Part shown: positions 27,302-35,823 of the stretch, piece after piece
Layout of the letters: the number at the start of each line of letters is the position of its first letter
Position numbering within the stretch: position 1 is the first letter of the stretch
Source of the DNA: Lunatibacter salilacus
Lineage (GTDB): Bacteria; Bacteroidota; Bacteroidia; Cytophagales; Cyclobacteriaceae
Direction: 5' to 3'
Length of the DNA stretch: 64,000 nt
Assembly: GCF_009797935.1 (NCBI RefSeq)
Contig: NZ_VOLC01000004.1
Location: 308,988 to 372,987, forward strand
Position numbers and translations under genes: made by a program
Notes under the pieces: model-generated
Database searches by the model: none
What the model saw: the letters and a program-made list of their open reading frames with translations, nothing else
What the model was told of the DNA's origin: nothing

Positions 27302-28528
27302 ATGGAATCAACGATTTTATATAGCATTGTTTTTAGGTATTCCATTTTAATGATATCAGTATTGGCGGGTGCCTGCTCTTCCAAAACTGACATTTCCGTA
27401 AATCAAAAAAACACTTCTCTTACCGAACTAAAGTTTACTGTAGAAGAAGCTACTGAATGGACTAACCTCTTTAAAAGAACATCAGGCTGGTTTGGTGGAG
27501 ATGGTATTTTTACCATACCATTGTCTGGGGTGGATTCGGCTGGTTCTGAAGCAGCAGGTACCACCGTGGTTTTGTTCAGCGACAGCATGATAGGGGAAAT
27601 AACAGACGGCAAACTGGATACTCCTTTGGTAATGATCAATAATTCAATCGCATTGATTTCCGGAGTGGAGCCAGATGACTCCAACATTTCCTTTCACTGG
27701 GCATTAGATAAACAAGATACTCCAAAAGCACTTTTTGTCCCCGAGACCCCAAGCAGTAATCCAGGGGAATATTATTGGTTGGGGGATGGTTTTGTAAATC
27801 AGGAAAAAAGGAACGATATCTATCTCTTTGGCTATAGAATTACCACGACGGACGCAGAGGTATTTAATTTTAAGGAAGTGGGAAATACATTGATCGTACT
27901 TCCGGCAGGCAGTAAACCTCCATTTAAAGAGCAACGCCAACTGGACACCCCGTTTTATATGGATGGAACTCCGGAAAATACAGGGTCTTTTGGGGCTGGT
28001 ATTTTGGTAAATACAGAATCCGCTGGTGCCTTGAATCCAGATGGATATGTTTATATCTATGGGGTAAAAGGGACAAAAAAGGAAGTCATGGTGGCAAGGA
28101 TAACCCCAAAAGATATCGAGCAGTTTCATCTTTGGGAATTTTGGGACGGAAAAACCTGGCAACATGATATGATGAAAGCAGCCTCTATTGCCGATAGAGC
28201 CTCCAATGAATTAAGTGTAACTCCTCTCAAAGACGGTAGGTATGCCATGGTTTTTCAGACAGATGCCATTGGAGCCAATGTGGGTCTCCGGTTATCTTTA
28301 TCCCCGGAGGGTCCATATGGACCTATTATCCATCTATGGGATGCATCCCCCGATTTCAAGGACGGGAAGCAGCTTTTCAGTTACAATGCCAAAGCCCACG
28401 CCAATTTTTCCAAACCTGGGGAATTGTTGATTAGTTATAATATTAATTCCTTTGATTTTTTTGCGGATGTGGAAATTCAGCCAGACTTTTATAGGCCTAG
28501 GTTTATAAGGGTGACACTTGAAGAGTGA
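27302..28528 (+). CDS. DUF5005/DUF4185-like propeller lipoprotein
   Basis: A 408-residue lipoprotein (signal ILMISVLAGAC, Cys about residue 24 from the ATG at 27302; an in-frame ATG at 27284 would add six residues). The mature part opens WTNLFKRTSGWFGGDGIFTIPLSG and contains VVLFSDSMIGE and FYMDGTPENTGSFGAG, the style of Bacteroidota five-bladed propeller proteins annotated DUF5005 or DUF4185, which resemble glycoside hydrolases. I cannot decide between the two family names. It follows the cupredoxin fusion gene by about 125 nt on the same strand. Confidence 0.6.
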   Translation: MESTILYSIVFRYSILMISVLAGACSSKTDISVNQKNTSLTELKFTVEEATEWTNLFKRTSGWFGGDGIFTIPLSGVDSAGSEAAGTTVVLFSDSMIGEITDGKLDTPLVMINNSIALISGVEPDDSNISFHWALDKQDTPKALFVPETPSSNPGEYYWLGDGFVNQEKRNDIYLFGYRITTTDAEVFNFKEVGNTLIVLPAGSKPPFKEQRQLDTPFYMDGTPENTGSFGAGILVNTESAGALNPDGYVYIYGVKGTKKEVMVARITPKDIEQFHLWEFWDGKTWQHDMMKAASIADRASNELSVTPLKDGRYAMVFQTDAIGANVGLRLSLSPEGPYGPIIHLWDASPDFKDGKQLFSYNAKAHANFSKPGELLISYNINSFDFFADVEIQPDFYRPRFIRVTLEE

Positions 28529-28727
28529 GTAAATGGTGCGCATTTTTCTGATACTTTAGACAGAGTTTGCTTTTAAACCTGATCTAATGAAGGTATTGAT
28601 TTAATTTTTCCTCCATTCATCAACAAAAATATATTGCAGATAGAAAAAATGGTGAATTTTTCTTTTTCAAATCCATAGGTAGAAATTTTTTCATATCTTA
28701 GAATATCCAAATAACCCAATATAAATC

Positions 28728-29336
28728 ATGTTTTCACTTAACGAATACCCAGCTTCATGTTCTGGCGATGAATTGGAATGGTGGGATAAACTAAGACAGG
28801 GAGACAAGAAGGGATTAGCAATGATCTATTCCTCCTACGTGGATGACATGTACCGGGTAGGGATGGCTATCAAACCAAATAGCAGCTATGTTCAGGATTG
28901 TATCCATGAGGTATTTGAAAGTTTGTGGAAATACAGGTCAGGCTTGAAAAAAACCGACAATGTCAAGCTTTATTTGCTGAAATCTATAAGCAATAGAATT
29001 CACCGGGATTTAGCTGATAATTCAGGAAAATTGCATCTACGACCCGTGGATGAGTTTGAGGGATTATTTATGGTAAATTCTCATGAGTTCGATCTAGTAA
29101 GAGATCAGGGTAGCGAAGAGGTAAGAAGGCGGCTTATGTATGCGTTTGGGAAGTTGCCCCTTAGACAAAAAGAAGTAATTCACCTGCTATTTTTCGAAAA
29201 TCTTTCCTATGAGGATACATCCTCCGTTATGAATCTACATCTGAAATCCGTCTATAACTTGGTATGTAAAGCTATTTCCAATCTTAGAAAAAGTCTAGTG
29301 TTAATTTTGTTTTTAATACTGATTACACAAGGCTAA
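28728..29336 (+). CDS. ECF RNA polymerase sigma factor
   Basis: A 202-residue sigma-70 of the extracytoplasmic type. Region 2 spans about residues 25-95 (GLAMIYSSYVDDMYRVG ... VQDCIHEVFESLWKYR) and region 4 about 130-185 (LPLRQKEVIHLLFFENLSYEDTSSVMNLHLKSVYNLVCKAISNLRK). The last ten residues are unusually hydrophobic (LVLILFLILITQG). A FecR-type anti-sigma gene begins 150 nt downstream and a SusC with an STN domain follows, the standard cell-surface signalling order. Confidence 0.92.
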   Translation: MFSLNEYPASCSGDELEWWDKLRQGDKKGLAMIYSSYVDDMYRVGMAIKPNSSYVQDCIHEVFESLWKYRSGLKKTDNVKLYLLKSISNRIHRDLADNSGKLHLRPVDEFEGLFMVNSHEFDLVRDQGSEEVRRRLMYAFGKLPLRQKEVIHLLFFENLSYEDTSSVMNLHLKSVYNLVCKAISNLRKSLVLILFLILITQG

Positions 29337-29485
29337 TTTTTAATGAATGGCCGTGATATTTTAAATCCAATCATTGGAAAATTTCCTGCCAAAAAATTCG
29401 CTTTTTTTTTCCGAAATAATTTTTTTCACCTAAGACGGTGAACTTTTGCCAAATTTCTCCTTACGTATTATAAGTGACTTATATC

Positions 29486-30577
29486 ATGGATATATCAAAC
29501 TGGACAGTAGACGATTTTGTACTAAACGCGGAGTTTAGAAAATGGATTTTATCCCCCAATGCCGAAATAAACCTGGTTTGGGAAAAAAGGATCAATGCTT
29601 ATCCCGAAAAGTTGAGGGAAATCAAACTTGCTAGGGAATTGCTGGTCAATTTTCCAAATCAGGGTTTTGTTCTTTCCCAAAGGGATAAAAAATCCCTTTG
29701 GGAAAGAATTGACCGTTCAACTCATGCAATTGTTCCCGCAATTCCTGAGGAAAAAGTAATTCCGTTAAATTCCCAAAGTACGATCAAACGAATGGAGCGG
29801 AAATCTGAGAATCCGTTTCGGTTCAGCCAAGGATATAAAGTTGCCGGTATTTTACTTGTCAGCTTTGTGCTGAGCCTTTTGGCAACAGTTTTTTTAAGAG
29901 TTGAAGGGATTGAAACAGAAACCCCCATTGTATTTACCGAGCATACAACCCGACAAGGGGTAAAATCGACTTTCACCCTTCCTGATAGCTCCACGGTTAT
30001 GTTAAATGCCGGTAGTAGACTGTATTATCAGGAAAACTTTTCCGGTGAATTGAGAGAGGTTTTTTTAGAAGGGGAGGGTTATTTTGAAGTTCAAAAGAAA
30101 TTAGATCGGCCATTTATTGTACATACTGGGCCCACTTCCACTACTGCATTAGGCACCTCATTCACAATTCGGGCTTATGATGAATCGGAAACAGACGTGT
30201 ACCTGCTGTCCGGAAAGGTCATTGTTTCCACAAAAGACCGTCTTGATTCAGCTGTTTTTCTCTCGGAGGGAGAAACTGTTTCTTTTAAGTCAGGAGCACT
30301 TTCAGGTAAGAAAAAATTTGATCAGGAACCCGTAACTGCCTGGACCAAAGGCGTCCTATTATTCGATGAAACGCCAATTCGTGATGCAATTCTTGTTATG
30401 GAAAATTGGTATGGCGTCAAATTCCGCTTAGAAAATGATCCGCCGGCAAATCTTCAGGTGTCCGGAAAATTCGAAAAAGAAAGTTTAAAAAATATCTTAA
30501 CAGGGTTAGGCTATTCAGCCCGATTTGAATTCGAAATCCTGGGAGATACTATATCTGTTTCATTTAAAAAAAAATAG
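29486..30577 (+). CDS. FecR family anti-sigma factor
   Basis: A 363-residue inner-membrane regulator. It has an N-terminal cytoplasmic anti-sigma part of about 110 residues, a single membrane span (VAGILLVSFVLSLLATVFL), the periplasmic FecR domain (TLPDSSTVMLNAGSRLYYQENF ... LEGEGYFEV ... TALGTSFTIRAY) and a DUF4974 C terminus (ETPIRDAILVMENWYGVKF ... GDTISVSF). It would bind the ECF sigma factor encoded just upstream and be triggered by the STN domain of SusC1. ATG at 29486 is preferred to GTG at 29474. A broken copy of its last roughly 36 codons lies at 35555. Confidence 0.93.
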   Translation: MDISNWTVDDFVLNAEFRKWILSPNAEINLVWEKRINAYPEKLREIKLARELLVNFPNQGFVLSQRDKKSLWERIDRSTHAIVPAIPEEKVIPLNSQSTIKRMERKSENPFRFSQGYKVAGILLVSFVLSLLATVFLRVEGIETETPIVFTEHTTRQGVKSTFTLPDSSTVMLNAGSRLYYQENFSGELREVFLEGEGYFEVQKKLDRPFIVHTGPTSTTALGTSFTIRAYDESETDVYLLSGKVIVSTKDRLDSAVFLSEGETVSFKSGALSGKKKFDQEPVTAWTKGVLLFDETPIRDAILVMENWYGVKFRLENDPPANLQVSGKFEKESLKNILTGLGYSARFEFEILGDTISVSFKKK

Positions 30578-30606
30578 CCTGCCAATGATATAAAAAAAAG
30601 GAAAAA

Positions 30607-30632
30607 GCAGGTGGCGAAAGAACGCCACCCGC
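30607..30632 (+). promoter_or_regulatory. fecR-susC1 intergenic hairpin
   Basis: GCAGGTGGCG (30607-30616), loop AAAGAA, CGCCACCCGC (30623-30632): a 10-bp stem with one mismatch. No T-run follows on the plus strand, while an A-run precedes it, so it is a better terminator for the minus strand or an mRNA-processing/stability hairpin between fecR and susC1. The equivalent hairpin before susC2 has its loop inverted. Confidence 0.6.
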
Positions 30633-30740
30633 CAATTTGGAAAAAAGCCTATCGGAATGTAAACGACCAAATCCACAGCTCCAATAGGTGAAGTTTATCG
30701 AGTACCATTTAAGAAACAGTAATTATAAACCCTTAAAGAT

Positions 30741-33700
30741 ATGAAAAACATAGTACTTATACATGTACTCAACATGACCAAACGATTAATACCCATATTA
30801 ATATTCCAATGCCTTTCGATGAGCCTGTTGCTTGCCGCAAACGGCAATGCACAGGTAAAAGGCATAGACGAGGTGCCTATACGGATAGGTTTTCAAGAAG
30901 CCCCACTGAAATCGGCATTAGCACAGATAGAAAAACGGACGGGGTATAGTTTTGTATATACCAACCTGGAGCTCGAGCAATACCAAAAAATCTCCCTTGT
31001 ACAGAAGAAGCAATCGCTCTATGAACTACTCGTAGAAATTTCCCAACAAGCCAATCTGGAGTTCATGCAGGTGAATCACAACATCCATGTCAAGAAACCT
31101 TCATCTAAATCGGATGCCGTAACCATAGCATCTGAAGAAGTGGATGTGGTAGTTAGGGGAACAGTGGTGGATTCTAACGGTCAGGGACTGCCAGGCGTTA
31201 CCGTTTCGGTTCCGGGAACCTCCATAGGGACCGCCACAGACCTGGAGGGAAATTACAGCCTTTCTGTAAGTGAAGGCGCAACGTTGGTTTTTTCATTTAT
31301 AGGCTTTGAAAGTCAGCGGGTTGCGATTGGAGATCGGAGCGTCATAGACATCACACTCCTGGAGGACATGTCCTCTTTGCAGGAGGTGGTTGTAATCGGA
31401 TATGGTACGGTTAAGAAATCTGATTTAACAGGCTCTGTGGGGTCAGTAGATTCTGAATTGATCCATAGCAGGCCATTGACTAATGCAGCAGATGCACTTC
31501 AAGGGAGGATTCCCGGTGTACAAGTCATGAATAATTCAGCAGCTCCAGGAGGTAACTTTTCGATTAGAATTAGAGGCAGTAATTCTATCAGTGCTACAAA
31601 TGAACCCCTTTACGTGATTGACGGAATTATTGGTGTGGGAGGGCTACAGTTTATCAATCCTAATGATATTGAATCCATTGAGGTTCTTAAAGATGCCTCA
31701 GCAACTTCCATTTATGGTGCAAGGGGTGCCAATGGGGTAGTATTGATTAGTACAAAAAGGGGTAAGGAAGGTAAACCCCAAATCACCTACGACAGCCAAT
31801 TTGGATTTTCTGACATGTCTAGGAAAATCCCCATGTTGAATGCTTCCCAGTACATGCAGATGGAAAACGAAGCCTATTTGTATTCCGGGTTAACCCCTCA
31901 GTTTACCCAGGAACAGATACAAAATCCGGAATTTGACACGGACTGGCAAGATGAAGCCACCAGAACCGCCTTTCGTCAAAACCACCAAATTGGCGTGTAT
32001 GGTGGAACTGAACAAAGTAGATATGGTATTTCCGCCGGGTATTTGGATGAAGAGGGTATCATGCTTAATTCTAAACTGGAAAGAGCCAATATAAGGATTA
32101 ACTTGGATAATAAACTCTCCGATAAATTGACCCTAGGGACAAGTTTGTCTCTGAATCATTCAAAAGATAGGCGGATCGATACAGACAATGGAGGTTTAAA
32201 TGCCAGCCGGGCTATGTTGGAAATGTTTCCGTTTCTCCCAGTAAAGTATGAAGATGGTACGTATTCCAATAGTGCCGATCATCCTGGTGGGGAGGGAACA
32301 GACAATCCTGTTGCTATTTTGAACGAAATAGAAGATTATTATACAATTACGAGGACCCTGGGAAACATTTTTCTTGAATATGAAGTGATTAAAGATCTTA
32401 AAATTAGGATCAGCGGGGGTGGGGATATCAATTATGAATCCCGAAATTATTATAGCCCGAGGACATTAAGAAGAACGAGAAATACCCGGGGTATGGCGTT
32501 AAGATCAAATACAAGAGAGCTTTCTTGGCAGAACGAAAATACTATCAGCTATCAGAAAATTTTAAATGATAGGCATGATTTCAATGCTATAGTCGGAATT
32601 ACCTGGCAGCAATTCAGGCATGAAACTTTCCAAGGGTCTACCAGAGGATTAAATGATGATTTCTTTAAGTTTAATAATCTAGGTGTTGGAGATACACCGC
32701 TGCCACCTACTTCCAACACTTTTGATTGGGCCCTGAATTCATATTTGGGCAGGCTCAATTATATATTGGACAAAAAATATTTGTTTACGGTATCTGCAAG
32801 GATGGACGGTTCTTCAAAATTTGGAGCGAGCAATAAATATGGCTTTTTTCCTTCCGGAGCATTTGCATGGCGAATTTCGGATGAAGGTTTTTTGGATGGA
32901 CAGGATATTATATCGGACCTTAAATTGCGGACAAGTTACGGAATTACAGGAAACCAAGAAATAGGGGTATTCAATTCGATTTCTAGTTTATCTACTTATA
33001 CGTATATCATCGATGGTCAACGCACCATTGGATTGGGACCGGGAAGGATACCAAATCCTGATTTAAAGTGGGAAAAAACCTCCCAAGGTAATGTGGGTTT
33101 GGACGTTGGTTTGGTCGATAACAGATTGTCGTTGACCATTGATGCCTATTACAAACAAACTAACGATTTGCTGTTAAATGCTCCACTACCGTATAGTACA
33201 GGTTACGAGTCAATCTTCAGAAACATCGGCCGAGTAGAAAACAGGGGAATAGAGTTTATGCTAAGTTCGGTAAATGTAGACCGGGATTTTCAATGGACTA
33301 CCGATGCAAACATATCTTTTAATGACAACAAAGTATTGGAATTGGGACCTGAGGGAGATGATATTTTTCCGGGTCCCGGTTTTGTTACACAAACCAATAT
33401 TCTTCGTGTAGGACAGCCAATTGGTTCTTTATGGGGATGGACTAGGTTGGGCATTTTCCAGAATGAGCAGGAAGTTTCAGACCATGGTGCCCAACCTAAT
33501 GCACGGCCTGGAGATATCAAATACCTTGATCTTAATGGGGACGGAGTAATTGACTCTCAGGACCAAAGAATTATTGGCAATACCGCCCCAAAATTCAATT
33601 TTGGATTTATCAATTCATTCATTTACAAGAATTTTGATTTAATCATTGAAATCCAAGGAGTTCAGGGCAATGATGTAATGAATTTAAATCCGATTGTATT

Positions 33701-34070
33701 AGAAGACCGGCAAACACAGGCCAATAGTTATGCCACCCTATTGGATAGGTGGACACCTGAAAACCCCAGTAACACCATCGCTAGAGTAAGGAAAAACAGT
33801 GATTTAAGACTTTCAACACGACATGTGGAAGATGGGTCTTTCATTAGGGGTAGAAATATTTCTTTGGGTTACAACTTTAACCTTCAGAATAAGGAATGGA
33901 TAAATACCTTGAAAGTTTTTGCCAGTGCCCAGAATTTCTTTTTGATAAGTGATTATGGCGGATATGATCCAGAAGTTAGTACATATGGCGGCAATTTTGG
34001 GCAGGGGATTGAGTTCAGTAGTTATCCTACTCCCCGTACATTTACTTTGGGTTTAAGTGTTGGTTTCTAA
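30741..34070 (+). CDS. SusC/RagA TonB-linked outer-membrane transporter with STN domain (SusC1)
   Basis: A 1,109-residue transporter. After the signal peptide (MTKRLIPILIFQCLSMSLLLAANGNAQ) comes an STN domain (about residues 45-118, IRIGFQEAPLKSALAQIEKRTGYSFVY) that contacts FecR. Next are a carboxypeptidase-like regulatory module (VVRGTVVDSNGQGLPGVTV), a plug starting VVVIGYGTVKKSDLTGSV, and a 22-strand barrel ending in aromatic GLSVGF. It forms a lid-and-barrel pair with SusD1, 17 nt downstream, to import an oligosaccharide or peptide. Its 5' part is shared with susC2 up to codon about 220. Confidence 0.96.
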   Translation: MKNIVLIHVLNMTKRLIPILIFQCLSMSLLLAANGNAQVKGIDEVPIRIGFQEAPLKSALAQIEKRTGYSFVYTNLELEQYQKISLVQKKQSLYELLVEISQQANLEFMQVNHNIHVKKPSSKSDAVTIASEEVDVVVRGTVVDSNGQGLPGVTVSVPGTSIGTATDLEGNYSLSVSEGATLVFSFIGFESQRVAIGDRSVIDITLLEDMSSLQEVVVIGYGTVKKSDLTGSVGSVDSELIHSRPLTNAADALQGRIPGVQVMNNSAAPGGNFSIRIRGSNSISATNEPLYVIDGIIGVGGLQFINPNDIESIEVLKDASATSIYGARGANGVVLISTKRGKEGKPQITYDSQFGFSDMSRKIPMLNASQYMQMENEAYLYSGLTPQFTQEQIQNPEFDTDWQDEATRTAFRQNHQIGVYGGTEQSRYGISAGYLDEEGIMLNSKLERANIRINLDNKLSDKLTLGTSLSLNHSKDRRIDTDNGGLNASRAMLEMFPFLPVKYEDGTYSNSADHPGGEGTDNPVAILNEIEDYYTITRTLGNIFLEYEVIKDLKIRISGGGDINYESRNYYSPRTLRRTRNTRGMALRSNTRELSWQNENTISYQKILNDRHDFNAIVGITWQQFRHETFQGSTRGLNDDFFKFNNLGVGDTPLPPTSNTFDWALNSYLGRLNYILDKKYLFTVSARMDGSSKFGASNKYGFFPSGAFAWRISDEGFLDGQDIISDLKLRTSYGITGNQEIGVFNSISSLSTYTYIIDGQRTIGLGPGRIPNPDLKWEKTSQGNVGLDVGLVDNRLSLTIDAYYKQTNDLLLNAPLPYSTGYESIFRNIGRVENRGIEFMLSSVNVDRDFQWTTDANISFNDNKVLELGPEGDDIFPGPGFVTQTNILRVGQPIGSLWGWTRLGIFQNEQEVSDHGAQPNARPGDIKYLDLNGDGVIDSQDQRIIGNTAPKFNFGFINSFIYKNFDLIIEIQGVQGNDVMNLNPIVLEDRQTQANSYATLLDRWTPENPSNTIARVRKNSDLRLSTRHVEDGSFIRGRNISLGYNFNLQNKEWINTLKVFASAQNFFLISDYGGYDPEVSTYGGNFGQGIEFSSYPTPRTFTLGLSVGF

Positions 34071-34087
34071 TTTAAAAAGATAAAATC

Positions 34088-35551
34088 ATGAAAAATTATA
34101 ACTTCAAATGTATAACCACATTTCTGATTTTGGCACATACATTCATGGGATGTCATGAGTTTTTGGAAGAAAACCCAGAAACGTTTATCAGTCCGAATGC
34201 CTATTATAGAAACGCAGAGGATGCAACAAGTGCAATTAACGCAGTTTATGCGATTTTACCGCGGTTTTACCAAGGTATTGCTTATGGGGAGAGTGTGTTT
34301 TTTACGTTGGAAATGCCGTCTGATCAAGCTCTTTCCGGTACGGGAGTATCGGTAGTGGACCAAGATAGGCTCGATGCATATATATATGACCCTGCGATCA
34401 GGCATCTTAGATTATGGTGGCAATATTCCTACCAAGGTATAAATGCTGCCAATTCGGTCCTCTATTATGTCCCGGATATTGAGATGAATGAAAACCTCAA
34501 AAACAGGATATTAAGTGAGGCCTATTATCTAAGGGCATATTTCTATTTTGATTTGGTGCGACTGTTTGGTGCGGTTCCACTTTCTATTGAGCCTACCTTG
34601 AATATAAGCAATGTTAACGTATCTAGGGATGAAGTTACTGTCATATATGACCAGATCATTCAAGATCTTATTAGGGCAGAAAACCACCTTCCTTTGGCCG
34701 GCTCCGGCGAAGTTGAGCACGGAAGGGCAACAAAAGGGGCTGCATCCACTTTATTATCCAAAGTTTACCTAACCTTAGAGCGATGGGAGGATGCTTCAAA
34801 TAAGGCGGAGGAAGTTGTTAACTCAGGAGCTTATCAATTATTTAATGATTATTCCCAAGCGTTTAAAGTGGAAAATAAAAATGGCATCGAACATATTTTT
34901 TCCATTCAATTTGAAAGGGTAATTATTTCCAGCAACTTTCATGCATGGTTTTTGCCTAGGTACAGGGGCATTCAGGCCAATACAGAGGAGTTTGGAGCTA
35001 TTTTACCAAATATGGATTTCTATAATTCCTATGGCGAAGACGATTACCGAAAAACCGCAAATTTCTATACGAGTTATCCCGCAGCTGATGGGTCAGGCAT
35101 AGTAGAATTTGAACCCCACATTTTTAAATATTTTGATCCTTCAGTAGATGTGGTGGGGGGGTCTAGTATGAATTATCCCAAGATAAGGTATGCTGAAACA
35201 CTTTTGATCCTTGCAGAAGCTGAAAATGAAATAAATGGCCCTAACGCTAAAGCTTTAAATGCCATCAATCAGGTAAGAAGCAGGGCAAAGCTACCCAATC
35301 TGGAAAATACCGAAGGTTTTCAACCTACAAAGGAATATTTTAGAAATGCAGTTTTACAGGAACGTTCATGGGAATTAGCCTACGAAGGCAATCGGTATTT
35401 CGATATGTTACGAACCAATACTTCCATCAGTGGAGCTCTAGTTGGGTATGACAGTGGATCAGGGGTTTTTAAAGCCCATAATATTTTGTTCCCGATTCCT
35501 CAAAGGGAGATTGATAACAATAACAGTCTGGTACAGAATCCTGGTTACTAG
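34088..35551 (+). CDS. SusD/RagB nutrient-binding lipoprotein (SusD1)
   Basis: A 487-residue outer-membrane lipoprotein with lipobox FMGC (Cys about residue 22) and the SusD helical scaffold: an EENPETFISPNAYYRNAEDATSAINAVYA start, TPR-like helices with LRAYFYFDLVRLFGAVPL, and the C-terminal RYAETLLILAEAENE ... ERSWELAYEGNRYFDMLRT ... FPIPQREIDNN ... QNPGY. It caps the SusC1 barrel at the cell surface and binds the ligand. The gene ends 3 nt before the fecR relic. Confidence 0.96.
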   Translation: MKNYNFKCITTFLILAHTFMGCHEFLEENPETFISPNAYYRNAEDATSAINAVYAILPRFYQGIAYGESVFFTLEMPSDQALSGTGVSVVDQDRLDAYIYDPAIRHLRLWWQYSYQGINAANSVLYYVPDIEMNENLKNRILSEAYYLRAYFYFDLVRLFGAVPLSIEPTLNISNVNVSRDEVTVIYDQIIQDLIRAENHLPLAGSGEVEHGRATKGAASTLLSKVYLTLERWEDASNKAEEVVNSGAYQLFNDYSQAFKVENKNGIEHIFSIQFERVIISSNFHAWFLPRYRGIQANTEEFGAILPNMDFYNSYGEDDYRKTANFYTSYPAADGSGIVEFEPHIFKYFDPSVDVVGGSSMNYPKIRYAETLLILAEAENEINGPNAKALNAINQVRSRAKLPNLENTEGFQPTKEYFRNAVLQERSWELAYEGNRYFDMLRTNTSISGALVGYDSGSGVFKAHNILFPIPQREIDNNNSLVQNPGY

Positions 35552-35554
35552 GGA

Positions 35555-35660
35555 TTCGAAAAAGAAAGTTAAAAAATATCTTAACATGGGTAGGTGATTC
35601 AGCCCGATTTGAATTCGAAATCCTGGGAAATTCTATATCTGTTTCATTTAAAAAAAAGAG
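35555..35660 (+). pseudogene. Vestigial 3' end of fecR
   Basis: This stretch matches the last roughly 36 codons of the intact fecR gene (30470-30577) nearly base for base, starting TTCGAAAAAGAAAG. It has lost one T (AAGTTAAA for AAGTTTAAA) and gained further changes, so it cannot be read through. No other part of fecR, and no sigma gene, precedes susC2. The similarity continues downstream into the leader and the susC2 5' end, showing that a block from the first locus was copied here. Confidence 0.85.
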
Positions 35661-35690
35661 CCTGCCAATGAATTAAAACAAAGAGAAAAA

Positions 35691-35716
35691 GCGGGTGGCA
35701 TTCTTTTGCCACCCGC
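35691..35716 (+). promoter_or_regulatory. susC2 leader hairpin (loop-inverted copy)
   Basis: GCGGGTGGCA (35691-35700), loop TTCTTT, TGCCACCCGC (35707-35716): a perfect 10-bp stem. Compared with 30607-30632 the closing pair changed from G-C to A-T on both sides and the loop AAAGAA became its reverse complement. The rest of the leader to the ATG is nearly identical in the two copies. Confidence 0.65.
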
Positions 35717-35823
35717 CAAATTGAAAAAAGCCTATCGGAAAGTAAACGACCAAATCCACAGCTCCAATAGGTGAAGTTTATCGAATACCATTTAAGAAAC
35801 AGTAATAATAAACCCTTAAAGAT

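Noticed and set aside
30607..30632. Hairpin considered as the rho-independent terminator of fecR
   Set aside because: No T-run follows on the transcribed strand; the A-run precedes the stem, and a conserved susC leader continues after it.
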